DNA of 58,959 nucleotides, taken from Clostridiales bacterium. GTDB lineage: Bacteria; Bacillota; Clostridia; Oscillospirales; CAG-272. The notes beneath the pieces were generated by a model, which worked only from the letters and a program-made list of their open reading frames with translations, had not been told where the DNA came from and did not search any database. The DNA lies in NCBI GenBank assembly GCA_012837425.1, contig DURE01000030.1:1-58959 (forward strand), written 5' to 3'. Every line of letters starts with the position of its first letter. Positions within the stretch are counted from its first letter, which is position 1. Shown in pieces: positions 8,529-17,000 of the stretch. Made by a program: the position numbers and the translations under genes.

Positions 8529-9407
8529 ATGGATGAATACTTCATCAGGACAGAGCACCTGTGCTGCAATTACAGGGACGAAAACGGCCGCGAGGCGCCG
8601 GCCCTGATAGACATAAACCTGAAAATCAAAAAAGGCGAGTATATAGCTGTTATCGGCCGGAACGGCTCGGGAAAATCGACGCTGGCTAAGCTCCTTAATA
8701 TGATACTCCTGCCGGCCTCGGGTAAAATATATATCGACGGCAAAGACATGACCTCCGGGAATTTGAGCGACGACGAAATCCTCGACATCCGCCGAAGGGT
8801 GGGCATGGTCTTCCAGAATCCCGACAACCAGATTGTGGCCACCATAGTTGAGGAAGATATTGCATTCGGTCCCGAAAACCTGGGCATACCCACGCCCGAA
8901 ATCAGGCGGCGGGTAGACTACGCGCTCGAGACGGTCGGGATGCGCGGCTACGAAAAGCACGAGCCCCACCGGCTCTCGGGCGGACAGAAGCAGCGCATAG
9001 CCATTGCCGGAGTGCTGGCAATGCAGCCCGAGTGCATAATCCTTGACGAGGCGACGGCCATGCTCGACCCGCGCGGCAGGGCCGAGGTGATAAACACCAT
9101 TGAACTGCTCAACCGCGAGCGTAAAATAACCGTTATCATGATTACCCACCATATGAACGAGGCGGTGCGGGCCGACCGGGTTATTGTACTGAGCGACGGC
9201 CGGCTGCTCCGCGACTACCCGCCGAGACAGCTTTTTTCCGAGCCGGATTTTCTGCGCCGGCAAGGGCTTGGCGTTCCGCAGTCGGTAGAACTGATAGATG
9301 AACTTCGGCGGCAGGGAATAGCGCTAGAGGGCGAGCCGGTAACTCCCGAAGAGTGCGCCGGGGCTATTATGAAATATCTAAAACAAAAAAAGGCTCATGA
9401 TGGCTAA
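8529..9407 (+). CDS. ecfA1: ECF transporter ATPase EcfA1
   Basis: One of the paired cytoplasmic ATPases that power group II energy-coupling-factor transporters, importing vitamins or metals captured by exchangeable S components. The 292-residue protein has Walker A GRNGSGKS (43-50), a Q-loop VFQNPDNQIV, signature LSGGQ (149-153) and Walker B ILDEAT (170-175). The ribosome-binding site is weak (AGAAAGACTG). The gene follows the methyltransferase by 89 nt and overlaps ecfA2. Confidence 0.95.
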   Translation: MDEYFIRTEHLCCNYRDENGREAPALIDINLKIKKGEYIAVIGRNGSGKSTLAKLLNMILLPASGKIYIDGKDMTSGNLSDDEILDIRRRVGMVFQNPDNQIVATIVEEDIAFGPENLGIPTPEIRRRVDYALETVGMRGYEKHEPHRLSGGQKQRIAIAGVLAMQPECIILDEATAMLDPRGRAEVINTIELLNRERKITVIMITHHMNEAVRADRVIVLSDGRLLRDYPPRQLFSEPDFLRRQGLGVPQSVELIDELRRQGIALEGEPVTPEECAGAIMKYLKQKKAHDG

Positions 9408-10248
9408 AATCAGACTTGAAAAAGTAAATTATACCTACAGCGCCGGCACTCCCTTTGAGACCCGGGCGCTGCGCGATGTTGAATTTGAAATAAAAGAGGG
9501 CCTCGTCACCGGGATAATAGGGCACACCGGCTCGGGCAAGTCGACCATGATGATGCTGCTCAACGGGCTTGAGAAGCCCGAGTCGGGGCGCGTGCTGCTT
9601 GACGGCGCCGATATCTGGGAGAAACCGAAAGAAATCTCAAAGGTGCGCTTTCGGGTCGGGCTGGTGATGCAGTACCCCGAATATCAGCTCTTTGAGGAGA
9701 CGGTGGCGAAGGATATTGCCTTCGGTCCGAAGAACATGGGGCTCACAGAAGACGAAATCTCCGCGCGGGTCCGAGAGGCGGCCGGGATTGTAGGGCTTGA
9801 CGCCGGGCTGCTTGAAAAATCGCCTTTTGAGCTCTCGGGCGGGGAGAAAAGGCGGGCGGCGATAGCCGGAATAATTGCCATGAAGCCCGAGGTGCTGGTG
9901 CTCGACGAGCCGGCGGCCGGGCTTGACCCGGCCGGCCGGGAAAGAATACTCGGCACAATACAAAACTTTAGAGCGCAGACCGGCGCAACCGTGATAATAG
10001 TCAGCCACAGCATGGAGGACATGGCCGAGGTCTGTGACGAGATAGTGGTTCTGCTTGAGGGCAGGATATTAATGAGCGGGAGCACCCGGGAAATATTCTC
10101 ACGGGCCGACGAACTGCGCCGGGTCGGGCTCGACGTCCCCGAGATAACCGGGCTGATGCTAAGACTCCGAGACATGGGAGCCGAAATTGACTCCATACCC
10201 TTTACCGTCAAAGACGCCCTCCCAAAACTCATGAAACTCTTAAAATAG
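9397..10248 (+). CDS. ecfA2: ECF transporter ATPase EcfA2
   Basis: The second ATPase of the ECF module. The 283-residue protein has Walker A GHTGSGKS (42-49), Q-loop VMQYPEYQLF, signature LSGGEKRR and Walker B VLDEPAAGLDP. The VMQYPEYQLF Q-loop and LSGGEKRR signature distinguish EcfA2 from EcfA1. The ATG overlaps the last 11 nt of ecfA1; a second ATG follows immediately and either may be used. Confidence 0.95.
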   Translation: MMAKIRLEKVNYTYSAGTPFETRALRDVEFEIKEGLVTGIIGHTGSGKSTMMMLLNGLEKPESGRVLLDGADIWEKPKEISKVRFRVGLVMQYPEYQLFEETVAKDIAFGPKNMGLTEDEISARVREAAGIVGLDAGLLEKSPFELSGGEKRRAAIAGIIAMKPEVLVLDEPAAGLDPAGRERILGTIQNFRAQTGATVIIVSHSMEDMAEVCDEIVVLLEGRILMSGSTREIFSRADELRRVGLDVPEITGLMLRLRDMGAEIDSIPFTVKDALPKLMKLLK

Positions 10249-10305
10249 GACAAGCGCCGCGCCGGGCAAAAACCCCTGCGGCGGGAAAGGCACAATCCCC
10301 CGAAG

Positions 10306-11127
10306 ATGAACAACATCTCATTCGGTCAGTATTATCCGGCAAACTCCCTTATCCACAGCCTTGACGCGAGATTCAAGGTAATTTGCGCGTTTTTATATAT
10401 TGTCTGCTCATTTTTGTGCAAAAATATACTCAGCTTTGCGGCGCTGCTCGCCTCGGCAGCTCTCCTTGTCGCGATTTCGGGCATCCCGCCGAAAATCCTG
10501 CTAAAGTCGCTCAGACCCATAATCTTCATACTGCTTTTTACGGTTGTTATAAACATGTTCTGGACAAGCGGAGAAAACCTTGTATTTTCGTGGTGGAAAA
10601 TCAGGATTTACTACGAAGGCATAATGAACGCGCTCTTTATTGCGGTTAGAATTGTCGTTCTTATTGTCGGGACAAGCATATTTTTGACCTATACCACCAC
10701 GCCTATCGCGCTTACCGACGCGCTTGAAAGCCTGCTCTCACCGCTGAAAGTGCTAAGAGCCCCGGTGCACGAATTTGCAATGATGATAACAATTGCGCTG
10801 CGCTTCATCCCCACCCTGACCGAGGAGACCAACCGGATAATGGCGGCGCAGAAGGCACGCGGAGCCGACTTTACCACCGGCAGCATTTTCAAGCGCGCGC
10901 GGGCGCTGATACCGATTTTGGTCCCGCTGTTTGTTTCGGCCTTCCGGCGCGCCGACGAGCTGGCAACCGCTATGGAATGCCGATGCTATCACGGCGGCGA
11001 GGGCAGAACGCGGCTGAATATCCCCCACAGCCGCCCGCGCGACTATGTGATGCTGTTGCTCATTGTCGCCTTCGGCGCCGGACTCATTCTGATAAATATA
11101 TACGGCATAGGGTATACGATGAAATGA
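10306..11127 (+). CDS. ecfT: ECF transporter membrane scaffold EcfT
   Basis: The transmembrane coupling protein that links EcfA1/EcfA2 to S components. The 273-residue protein starts with the conserved GQYYPANSLIHSLDARFKV segment, has about five or six membrane helices, and carries the ATPase-coupling Ala-Arg-Gly region (AAQKARGADF, about 183-192; ECRCYHGG near 224). No S component is encoded in this window, so the substrate set is unknown. Its TGA overlaps the truA ATG (ATGA). Confidence 0.95.
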   Translation: MNNISFGQYYPANSLIHSLDARFKVICAFLYIVCSFLCKNILSFAALLASAALLVAISGIPPKILLKSLRPIIFILLFTVVINMFWTSGENLVFSWWKIRIYYEGIMNALFIAVRIVVLIVGTSIFLTYTTTPIALTDALESLLSPLKVLRAPVHEFAMMITIALRFIPTLTEETNRIMAAQKARGADFTTGSIFKRARALIPILVPLFVSAFRRADELATAMECRCYHGGEGRTRLNIPHSRPRDYVMLLLIVAFGAGLILINIYGIGYTMK

Positions 11128-11882
11128 AGCTTGTGCTGAGGATTGCATATCTCGGGACCAACTACTGCGGCTGGCAGGTCCAACCCAGCGGCGTCAGCAT
11201 CCAGCAGAAGCTGGGCGAGGCGGCCGCGCGGCTCTTCTGCCGCGATTGCGACATTGTCGGCTGCAGCCGGACAGACAGCGGCACGCACGCAAACGACTTC
11301 TGCCTCGCAGTCAGCGAGAAGGGCAGACCCGGACTTGAGACCGACATCGACACCGACAGCATTGTGCGGGCCCTGAACACCTTTCTGCCCGAGGATATTG
11401 CGGTCAAGTCGGCCGAGTGGCGGGAGGAAAGCTTTCATCCGAGGTATGACGTAAAGTATAAGGAGTATATCTACAGAATTTACAATGCCCGGGTGCGCTC
11501 GCCCTTTGAGGCGCAAAGGGCTCTGTTTTACCCCTATCCCTTAACCGGGGAAAAGCTTGACGCCATGAGCCACGCGGCAGGGTATTTTGTCGGCAGGCAT
11601 GACTTTGCAGCCTTCATGGCCTCGGGCTCGGACATCACAGACACATACAGAACCGTTATAAAGTCTGAAATATTTAAGGTTGGTGATATTGTTCTTTACA
11701 GTGTTTCAGCCGACGGCTTTTTATACAACATGGTCAGAATCATGGCCGGCACGCTGCTTGAGGTCGCCGAGGGCAAGATAAAGCCCGCCAACCTGCCCGA
11801 AATAATCGCCTCGCGCGACCGCAGCCGCGCAGGGAGAACCCTGCCGGCCTTCGGACTTTATCTGAATAAGGTGGTATACTGA
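11124..11882 (+). CDS. truA: tRNA pseudouridine(38-40) synthase TruA
   Basis: Converts uridines 38-40 of the tRNA anticodon arm to pseudouridine. The 252-residue protein has the catalytic Asp51 in SRTDSGTHA and the family segments YLGTNYCGWQ and FHPRYDVKYKEYIYR. The start at 11124 gives MKLVLRIAYLG, the usual N-terminus. The ATGA overlap with ecfT places it in the ECF operon, a common Firmicute arrangement. Confidence 0.96.
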   Translation: MKLVLRIAYLGTNYCGWQVQPSGVSIQQKLGEAAARLFCRDCDIVGCSRTDSGTHANDFCLAVSEKGRPGLETDIDTDSIVRALNTFLPEDIAVKSAEWREESFHPRYDVKYKEYIYRIYNARVRSPFEAQRALFYPYPLTGEKLDAMSHAAGYFVGRHDFAAFMASGSDITDTYRTVIKSEIFKVGDIVLYSVSADGFLYNMVRIMAGTLLEVAEGKIKPANLPEIIASRDRSRAGRTLPAFGLYLNKVVY

Positions 11883-11914
11883 AAAACGCACCGGCTGGCC
11901 CAAGAGGTGATGCC

Positions 11915-13177
11915 ATGAAATCCAAAACTTCAGATAGTTTTCTGAGCCGGATAAGAAAGCGGCTCGGACTCAGGGCGGCCGGCGAAATACGCCTTGACCG
12001 GGATGACCTTGCGGGAATCTTCAATCCCCATTACGCCCGTGCAGCCGATGTCTGCCATCTTATCGGATATGCAGCATGCGCGCTTTTGATTGTCTTCCTG
12101 CTCGGCGCGGTGCTGCTCAATATCGGGGACGTCACCTACGAAAACCTGTATTATTTTGTCAAAGACTTCGGCGCTGTAGTGTCCACAGATGACTTCGGCG
12201 CCTCACCTGTGATTTACAGCTATGCAGAGGACCGGACCTATGCCGGGTACAAGGGCGGAATAGTAACCTCGGGCGGCGGGGTGGTTACGGTATTTTCGGC
12301 AACCGGCCGGAAAACCGCCGGATTTTACACCGGATATTCAAACCCCAGGGTCTGCACCTCGTCAAAATACATACTTGTCTTTGACCTGGGCGGCCGGGAA
12401 TACTCAATATACAACTCATTTGTAAGGCTGCACACCGGAGCCCTTGACAACCCCATACTTGCGGCAGCTATATGCGACAGCGGGAGCTTTGCGCTCCTGA
12501 GCTCCGAGGGGGAATACAAATCCGTGATATACCGGTACAATTCAAGGTTTGAGAAATCTGCCGCGTATTATTATAGTGATTATGTAATATCTATGTCGCT
12601 GTCGGCCGACGGCAGGTATCTCATAGTCTCGCCGGTCGGCACAAACCGGGCTTCGCTTTCCTCGCGGCTGCTTTTGTATGAGGAGAGGAGCGAGGAGCCG
12701 CAATTGCTTGACTGGGACATCCCCGGACTGGTACTGACCTGCGGGGTGGAAAACGAATCGTCTTTGAGTGGCGAGACTATATTCTACCATTACGCAACAG
12801 CCGATTCAATCCTTGTTGGGGGCTGGGGAGATGTTCCGCAGAAAATCGCGCTCGAGGGCGCGGAGCTGGTCTGTCTTGATTCCGACAGGGAAGGGCTGGC
12901 TGCCCTGTTGGCCGACAAGGACGGGTATGTTCTGCATATAATCCCCTACAAAGGCGTGCCGGCCACAGTAAGGCTTGACGAAAAAGCTTTAAAAATAAGT
13001 AAGTACGAAAACATGGTTTTTATTCTCTTCCCCGAAAAAGCGGCGCGGTATAATATAGATAACAAAGAGCTGAAAACCCTATCCTGCGACCCCGGGGCTG
13101 AAGATATAGTAGTCTCCTCTCTGAGTTATATATATATCACCTACGCATCAAGGGCAGTGAGCGTCGGCTTCGATTAA
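11915..13177 (+). CDS. DUF5711 family membrane-anchored protein
   Basis: A 420-residue protein with a basic cytoplasmic N-terminus, one membrane helix (about 45-70) and a long extracytoplasmic region with repeated beta-strand-like segments (SADGRYLIVSP, GSFALLSSEGEYKS), suggesting a beta-propeller-like fold. It matches the DUF5711 pattern; no enzyme motif is visible. The ATG at 11915 has AAGAGGTGA just upstream. It is followed 20 nt later by the CvpA-like gene, so the pair may work at the cell surface. Confidence 0.75.
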   Translation: MKSKTSDSFLSRIRKRLGLRAAGEIRLDRDDLAGIFNPHYARAADVCHLIGYAACALLIVFLLGAVLLNIGDVTYENLYYFVKDFGAVVSTDDFGASPVIYSYAEDRTYAGYKGGIVTSGGGVVTVFSATGRKTAGFYTGYSNPRVCTSSKYILVFDLGGREYSIYNSFVRLHTGALDNPILAAAICDSGSFALLSSEGEYKSVIYRYNSRFEKSAAYYYSDYVISMSLSADGRYLIVSPVGTNRASLSSRLLLYEERSEEPQLLDWDIPGLVLTCGVENESSLSGETIFYHYATADSILVGGWGDVPQKIALEGAELVCLDSDREGLAALLADKDGYVLHIIPYKGVPATVRLDEKALKISKYENMVFILFPEKAARYNIDNKELKTLSCDPGAEDIVVSSLSYIYITYASRAVSVGFD

Positions 13178-13197
13178 ATTTACATACGGAGGACTAT

Positions 13198-13893
13198 ATG
13201 AATTACGTGCTTGATTTGGCGGTTATACTTATCGTGCTTGGCACGGTCTTAACCTACTACAAAAAAGGTTTTGTCAGGGCTGTGCTCGGGTTCGGGAAGG
13301 TAATTCTGGCCGCCCTGATTTCGGCCTTGTTCGGCAAGGGGCTCGGTGTTATAATAGACGGCAGGTACATGAACGCCAGGGTTACCGACTCGGTTTTCGG
13401 TTCGATCTCAAAGATGTACGATGCCGGCTCCTCGGTATTCGACCTCTCAAAGCTGGCCGAAAAAATTCCCTCCTCGCTGGCAACCCTCGCTGAGAGGTGC
13501 GGGGTGGATTTAGGCGCGCTCGCCTCACAGTATGCCGGCGACACGGCGGCGACGGGCGAGCGGCTTCGCGAGGTCGCGGCTGCAATTGCAGCCCCAATCT
13601 CGGCCTTAATCTCAAAGATTTTGGGCTATGTGCTGGTCTTTGCGGCAGCCTATCTGGTGCTGCTGATTGCAGGCTTTATAATAGAGAAGGTGGCCGAGCT
13701 GCCGGTTATCCGTTCGGTCAACAAGCTCCTCGGCCTTTTGCTCGGCCTTGTGTGCGCCGTTGTTTATACCTTCCTGTTTGTCCTGGTTACAAATGCGGTA
13801 ATATATTTTGTGGTTGCCTCGGGAGACCAGTCGGCTACTCTGGATGTTATCAATAAAACCTTTATATTTAAGTTTATTGCCGCCCTGTTATGA
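13198..13893 (+). CDS. CvpA family membrane protein
   Basis: A 231-residue protein with four predicted membrane segments (about 3-15, 24-44, 140-165, 178-205) and the CvpA-like N-terminus (AVILIVLGTVLTYYKKGFVRA). CvpA-family proteins (named for colicin V production) are linked to envelope homeostasis; the molecular role is unclear. GGAGG lies seven nt before the ATG. The stop overlaps the start of the phosphatidyltransferase gene (ATGA). Confidence 0.8.
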   Translation: MNYVLDLAVILIVLGTVLTYYKKGFVRAVLGFGKVILAALISALFGKGLGVIIDGRYMNARVTDSVFGSISKMYDAGSSVFDLSKLAEKIPSSLATLAERCGVDLGALASQYAGDTAATGERLREVAAAIAAPISALISKILGYVLVFAAAYLVLLIAGFIIEKVAELPVIRSVNKLLGLLLGLVCAVVYTFLFVLVTNAVIYFVVASGDQSATLDVINKTFIFKFIAALL

Positions 13894-14456
13894 AAATTAG
13901 GATTAAGAAAGAAAATATCCCTAATTATCTCTGCATTTTCAGGATGCAATTGGTTTTTGTTTTCTTGGTTTTTATGTTTTATGACTTCCCGGAATACCGC
14001 ATTGCCGCAGCCGTGACATATCTTGTAGCAAGCGCCACCGACATACTTGACGGCTGGTTGGCCAGGCGCTATGGGTGGGTAAGCCGCACCGGTAAGATTC
14101 TTGACCCTCTGGCAGACAAGCTGTTTCATATGACCGTACTCGTCAGCTTTACAATAAAGGAACTGCTCCCGCCGTGGCTGGCGTTTCCTTTTGTGCTGAA
14201 AGAGCTTGTCCAGCTGACCCTCGGCTACCTGATGATAAAAAAGCGCAATGTAGTGGTCCGAAGCAGTTGGTACGGCAAGCTTGCAGGTGCCGCACTATGT
14301 CTTGCCGGATTGTTTGCGCTCATGGTAGCCGAAAATATTGAAAAATACAGGCTTATAATTAACACCGCATACGCCGCGATTCTTGTACTCATGCTGCTTG
14401 TCATGGTTATGTATGTGGCAAAATACATAAATGTCAAGTCAGAAGAGGAAACTTGA
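13890..14456 (+). CDS. CDP-alcohol phosphatidyltransferase (PgsA-like)
   Basis: An integral membrane enzyme that exchanges CMP on CDP-diacylglycerol for an alcohol. The full active-site pattern is present: D-x2-D-G-x2-A-R-x8-G-x3-D-x3-D, seen as DILDGWLAR followed by GKILDPLAD (about residues 50-75). Length (188) and topology fit PgsA, which makes phosphatidylglycerol phosphate, but the family also includes other headgroup transferases. It overlaps cvpA by 4 nt. Confidence 0.85.
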   Translation: MKIRIKKENIPNYLCIFRMQLVFVFLVFMFYDFPEYRIAAAVTYLVASATDILDGWLARRYGWVSRTGKILDPLADKLFHMTVLVSFTIKELLPPWLAFPFVLKELVQLTLGYLMIKKRNVVVRSSWYGKLAGAALCLAGLFALMVAENIEKYRLIINTAYAAILVLMLLVMVMYVAKYINVKSEEET

Positions 14457-14557
14457 TAGGTCTGACAATCGTCTTATTAGGCGGAGAATTGCTGCCGTAT
14501 GTAATAAATACTGTTGCTGTATTCTCTTCGAAGCTAAAGAAAGTGAAGAAAAAACTT

Positions 14558-16879
14558 ATGGTATTATGTTCCAAATGCAAAAAAAGGGTCGCCGCCATTT
14601 TTGTGACCAAGGTGGAAAACGGAGAAAAGGTCACCGAGGGACTCTGCCTGCGGTGCGCCAAAGAGCTCGGCCTTCCGGTCGACAATGTACTTGGCGACAT
14701 AATGGGAAAGCTCGGAATTACCCCTGAGCAGCTTGAAAACATGGAGCGGGACGTCACCCAGCTGATAAACAGCGAGGGTGGCCTGCCTTCCGACGCTGAC
14801 GATACCGAAGACGGCGGGGCGCCGGCAATTGATTTTCCCAAGCTTTTCAGGGACAGCGGGCTTTTTGCCGACCCTAAGGACGGAAAGAAACGCGAAAAAG
14901 AGGCAGACCGGAAAAAAGAAGCTGATTCCAGGTCAAAAACCGAGAAAAAGTATAAATTTCTCGACACATATTGCCGAAATCTGACCAAGCTCGCCGTCGA
15001 GGGCAAGCTTGACCGGATAGTCGGGCGCGAGCGCGAGCTGGCGCGCGTAATCCAGATTCTCTGCCGCCGCCAGAAAAACAACCCCTGCCTTATCGGTGAG
15101 CCCGGCGTGGGCAAGACCGCCATTGCCGAGGCGCTGGCCCAGCGTATTGCCGACCGGGATGTCCCCTACAAGCTTATGGGCAGGGAGCTTTATCTGGTGG
15201 ATATGACCGCCCTTGTCGCCGGCACGCAGTTCCGCGGACAGTTTGAGTCAAGGATCTTAGGCCTTCTCTCGGAGGTGAGGGAGTCGGGCAGGGTAATCCT
15301 GTTTATCGACGAGGTTCACAATATAGTCGGGGCGGGGGACGCCGAGGGCAGCATGAATGCCGCCAATATCCTTAAGCCGGCCCTTTCGCGCGGCGAAGTA
15401 CAGGTCATCGGCGCGACGACTCTCAACGAGTACCGCAAATATATCGAAAAGGACACCGCGCTTGAGCGCCGCTTCCAGCCTGTGATGGTAAACGAGCCCT
15501 CGGTTGAGGACACCGTAAATATGCTCCGAGGAATCAAGCATTACTACGAGCAGTTCCATTCGGTCAGAATTTCTGAGGATATCCTGCGGCTGACCGTCAG
15601 GCTCTCGGAGCGCTATATCACCGACCGGTATCTGCCCGACAAGGCAATAGACCTGCTCGACGAGGCCGCCTCCCAGGTCTCGCTCTCGAGCACCCCGCTC
15701 AACGAGTGCTATGTAATCCGCGACAAGCTCCTTGAGCTGAAACGCCAGCGCGAGGGCCTTGAGAACATGACCGTCGAGAATGGCGCGCCGACCGACGAGA
15801 AATACGAGCGCATTGCCAAAATCAAGGCCGAAGAAATAAATCTTGCCGAAAAGCTCCGCAATAATGAGGAACTCTGCGCTGATATACAGCTCACCCCCGA
15901 CGATTTGGCAAAGGTTATCGAAATCTGGACCGGTATCCCGGCCGCGTCAATCACCGAGAACGAATTTGAGCGCATCGACAAGCTCGGCGAGCGCCTCCGC
16001 AAGCGGATTGTCGGGCAGGATGAAGCGGTCGACGCGGTGGTCCGTGCCATAAAGCGCAACCGTGCCGGAGTATCATACAAGCGCAAACCGGTTTCATTTA
16101 TCTTCGCCGGGCCGACCGGAGTCGGCAAAACCGAGCTTGTCAAAGTGCTCGCCGCAGATTTGTTCGACTCTCCCGAGACCTTAATCAGGCTTGACATGTC
16201 GGAATTCATGGAAAAGCATTCGATCTCGCGAATAATCGGCGCGCCACCGGGTTATGTCGGATATGATGAAGCCGGACAGCTGACCGAAAAAATCCGCCGG
16301 CGCCCCTACTCGGTGGTGCTGTTTGACGAGATTGAAAAAGCCCACCCCGACGTGCTCAACATCCTGCTCCAGATTCTTGATGACGGCAGAATTACCGACG
16401 CGCACGGCAAGACCGTGAACTTCGAGAACACCATACTGGTCATGACCACAAACGCCGGCTCGGACACTAGCATGACCCCGATAGGCTACCAAAAAAGCAG
16501 CTTTGAGGCGGCCAAGGAGAAAACCGAGCGCGCGCTCTCGGCCTTCCTGCGCCCCGAGTTTATAAACCGTGTAGATGAGATTATAACTTTTAGGCAGCTT
16601 GACAAGGAAGACTTCAGAAAAATCGCCGGTATAATGCTCGACGAACTGAAGGCCGCCCTTGAGGAAAAGGGCATAACACTGACCTATACCGACGAGGCCG
16701 CGGTACTGATAGCAGAGCGGGCCTTCTCAGTCAAATACGGGGCCCGCAACCTGAGAAGGTACATCCAGACCGAGGTCGAAGATAAGCTCGCCGAGATAAT
16801 CATATCCGACTACAACAAAACCTGCACCCGGGCATCGGTCACTGTGTGCGACCGAAAACTAAAGGTAAACTGCCTCTAG
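14558..16879 (+). CDS. ClpE-like AAA+ unfoldase with N-terminal zinc finger
   Basis: A double-AAA+ Clp/Hsp100 protein of 773 residues from ATG 14558. It begins with a CSKC...CLRC zinc finger like ClpE/McsA rather than ClpC N-repeats, then a charged linker. AAA1 has Walker A GEPGVGKT and Walker B FIDEVHN; a coiled-coil middle region follows; AAA2 has GPTGVGKT and [18 protein letters not shown] is in the place of the ClpP-binding IGF-type loop, so it probably feeds ClpP. An earlier TTG (14453, after AGAGG, overlapping the previous stop) would add 35 hydrophobic residues; I prefer 14558 because MVLCSKCK matches the family N-terminus, although its ribosome-binding site is poor. Confidence 0.88.
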   Translation: MVLCSKCKKRVAAIFVTKVENGEKVTEGLCLRCAKELGLPVDNVLGDIMGKLGITPEQLENMERDVTQLINSEGGLPSDADDTEDGGAPAIDFPKLFRDSGLFADPKDGKKREKEADRKKEADSRSKTEKKYKFLDTYCRNLTKLAVEGKLDRIVGRERELARVIQILCRRQKNNPCLIGEPGVGKTAIAEALAQRIADRDVPYKLMGRELYLVDMTALVAGTQFRGQFESRILGLLSEVRESGRVILFIDEVHNIVGAGDAEGSMNAANILKPALSRGEVQVIGATTLNEYRKYIEKDTALERRFQPVMVNEPSVEDTVNMLRGIKHYYEQFHSVRISEDILRLTVRLSERYITDRYLPDKAIDLLDEAASQVSLSSTPLNECYVIRDKLLELKRQREGLENMTVENGAPTDEKYERIAKIKAEEINLAEKLRNNEELCADIQLTPDDLAKVIEIWTGIPAASITENEFERIDKLGERLRKRIVGQDEAVDAVVRAIKRNRAGVSYKRKPVSFIFAGPTGVGKTELVKVLAADLFDSPETLIRLDMSEFMEKHSISRIIGAPPGYVGYDEAGQLTEKIRRRPYSVVLFDEIEKAHPDVLNILLQILDDGRITDAHGKTVNFENTILVMTTNAGSDTSMTPIGYQKSSFEAAKEKTERALSAFLRPEFINRVDEIITFRQLDKEDFRKIAGIMLDELKAALEEKGITLTYTDEAAVLIAERAFSVKYGARNLRRYIQTEVEDKLAEIIISDYNKTCTRASVTVCDRKLKVNCL

Positions 16880-16895
16880 CTTTATTTATATCACA

Positions 16896-16933
16896 ACACG
16901 CGCCGTCAAAAACCTGCTTTTTGGCGGCGCTGT
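16896..16933 (+). terminator. Terminator-like hairpin after the ClpE-like gene
   Basis: GCGCCG and CGGCGC arms are extended by CAAAAA/TTTTTG across a short loop and by flanking CAC/GTG. The T-run lies inside the 3' arm rather than after it. The hairpin sits in the only sizeable gap (121 nt) between the ClpE-like and P-type-ATPase-like genes, so it probably separates them. Confidence 0.55.
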
Positions 16934-17000
16934 GCAAATATCAGGATTTTGAAGGTCGACTTAAATAAAGCGCGGCCTCCCATATAAATAAGGTGATGTT

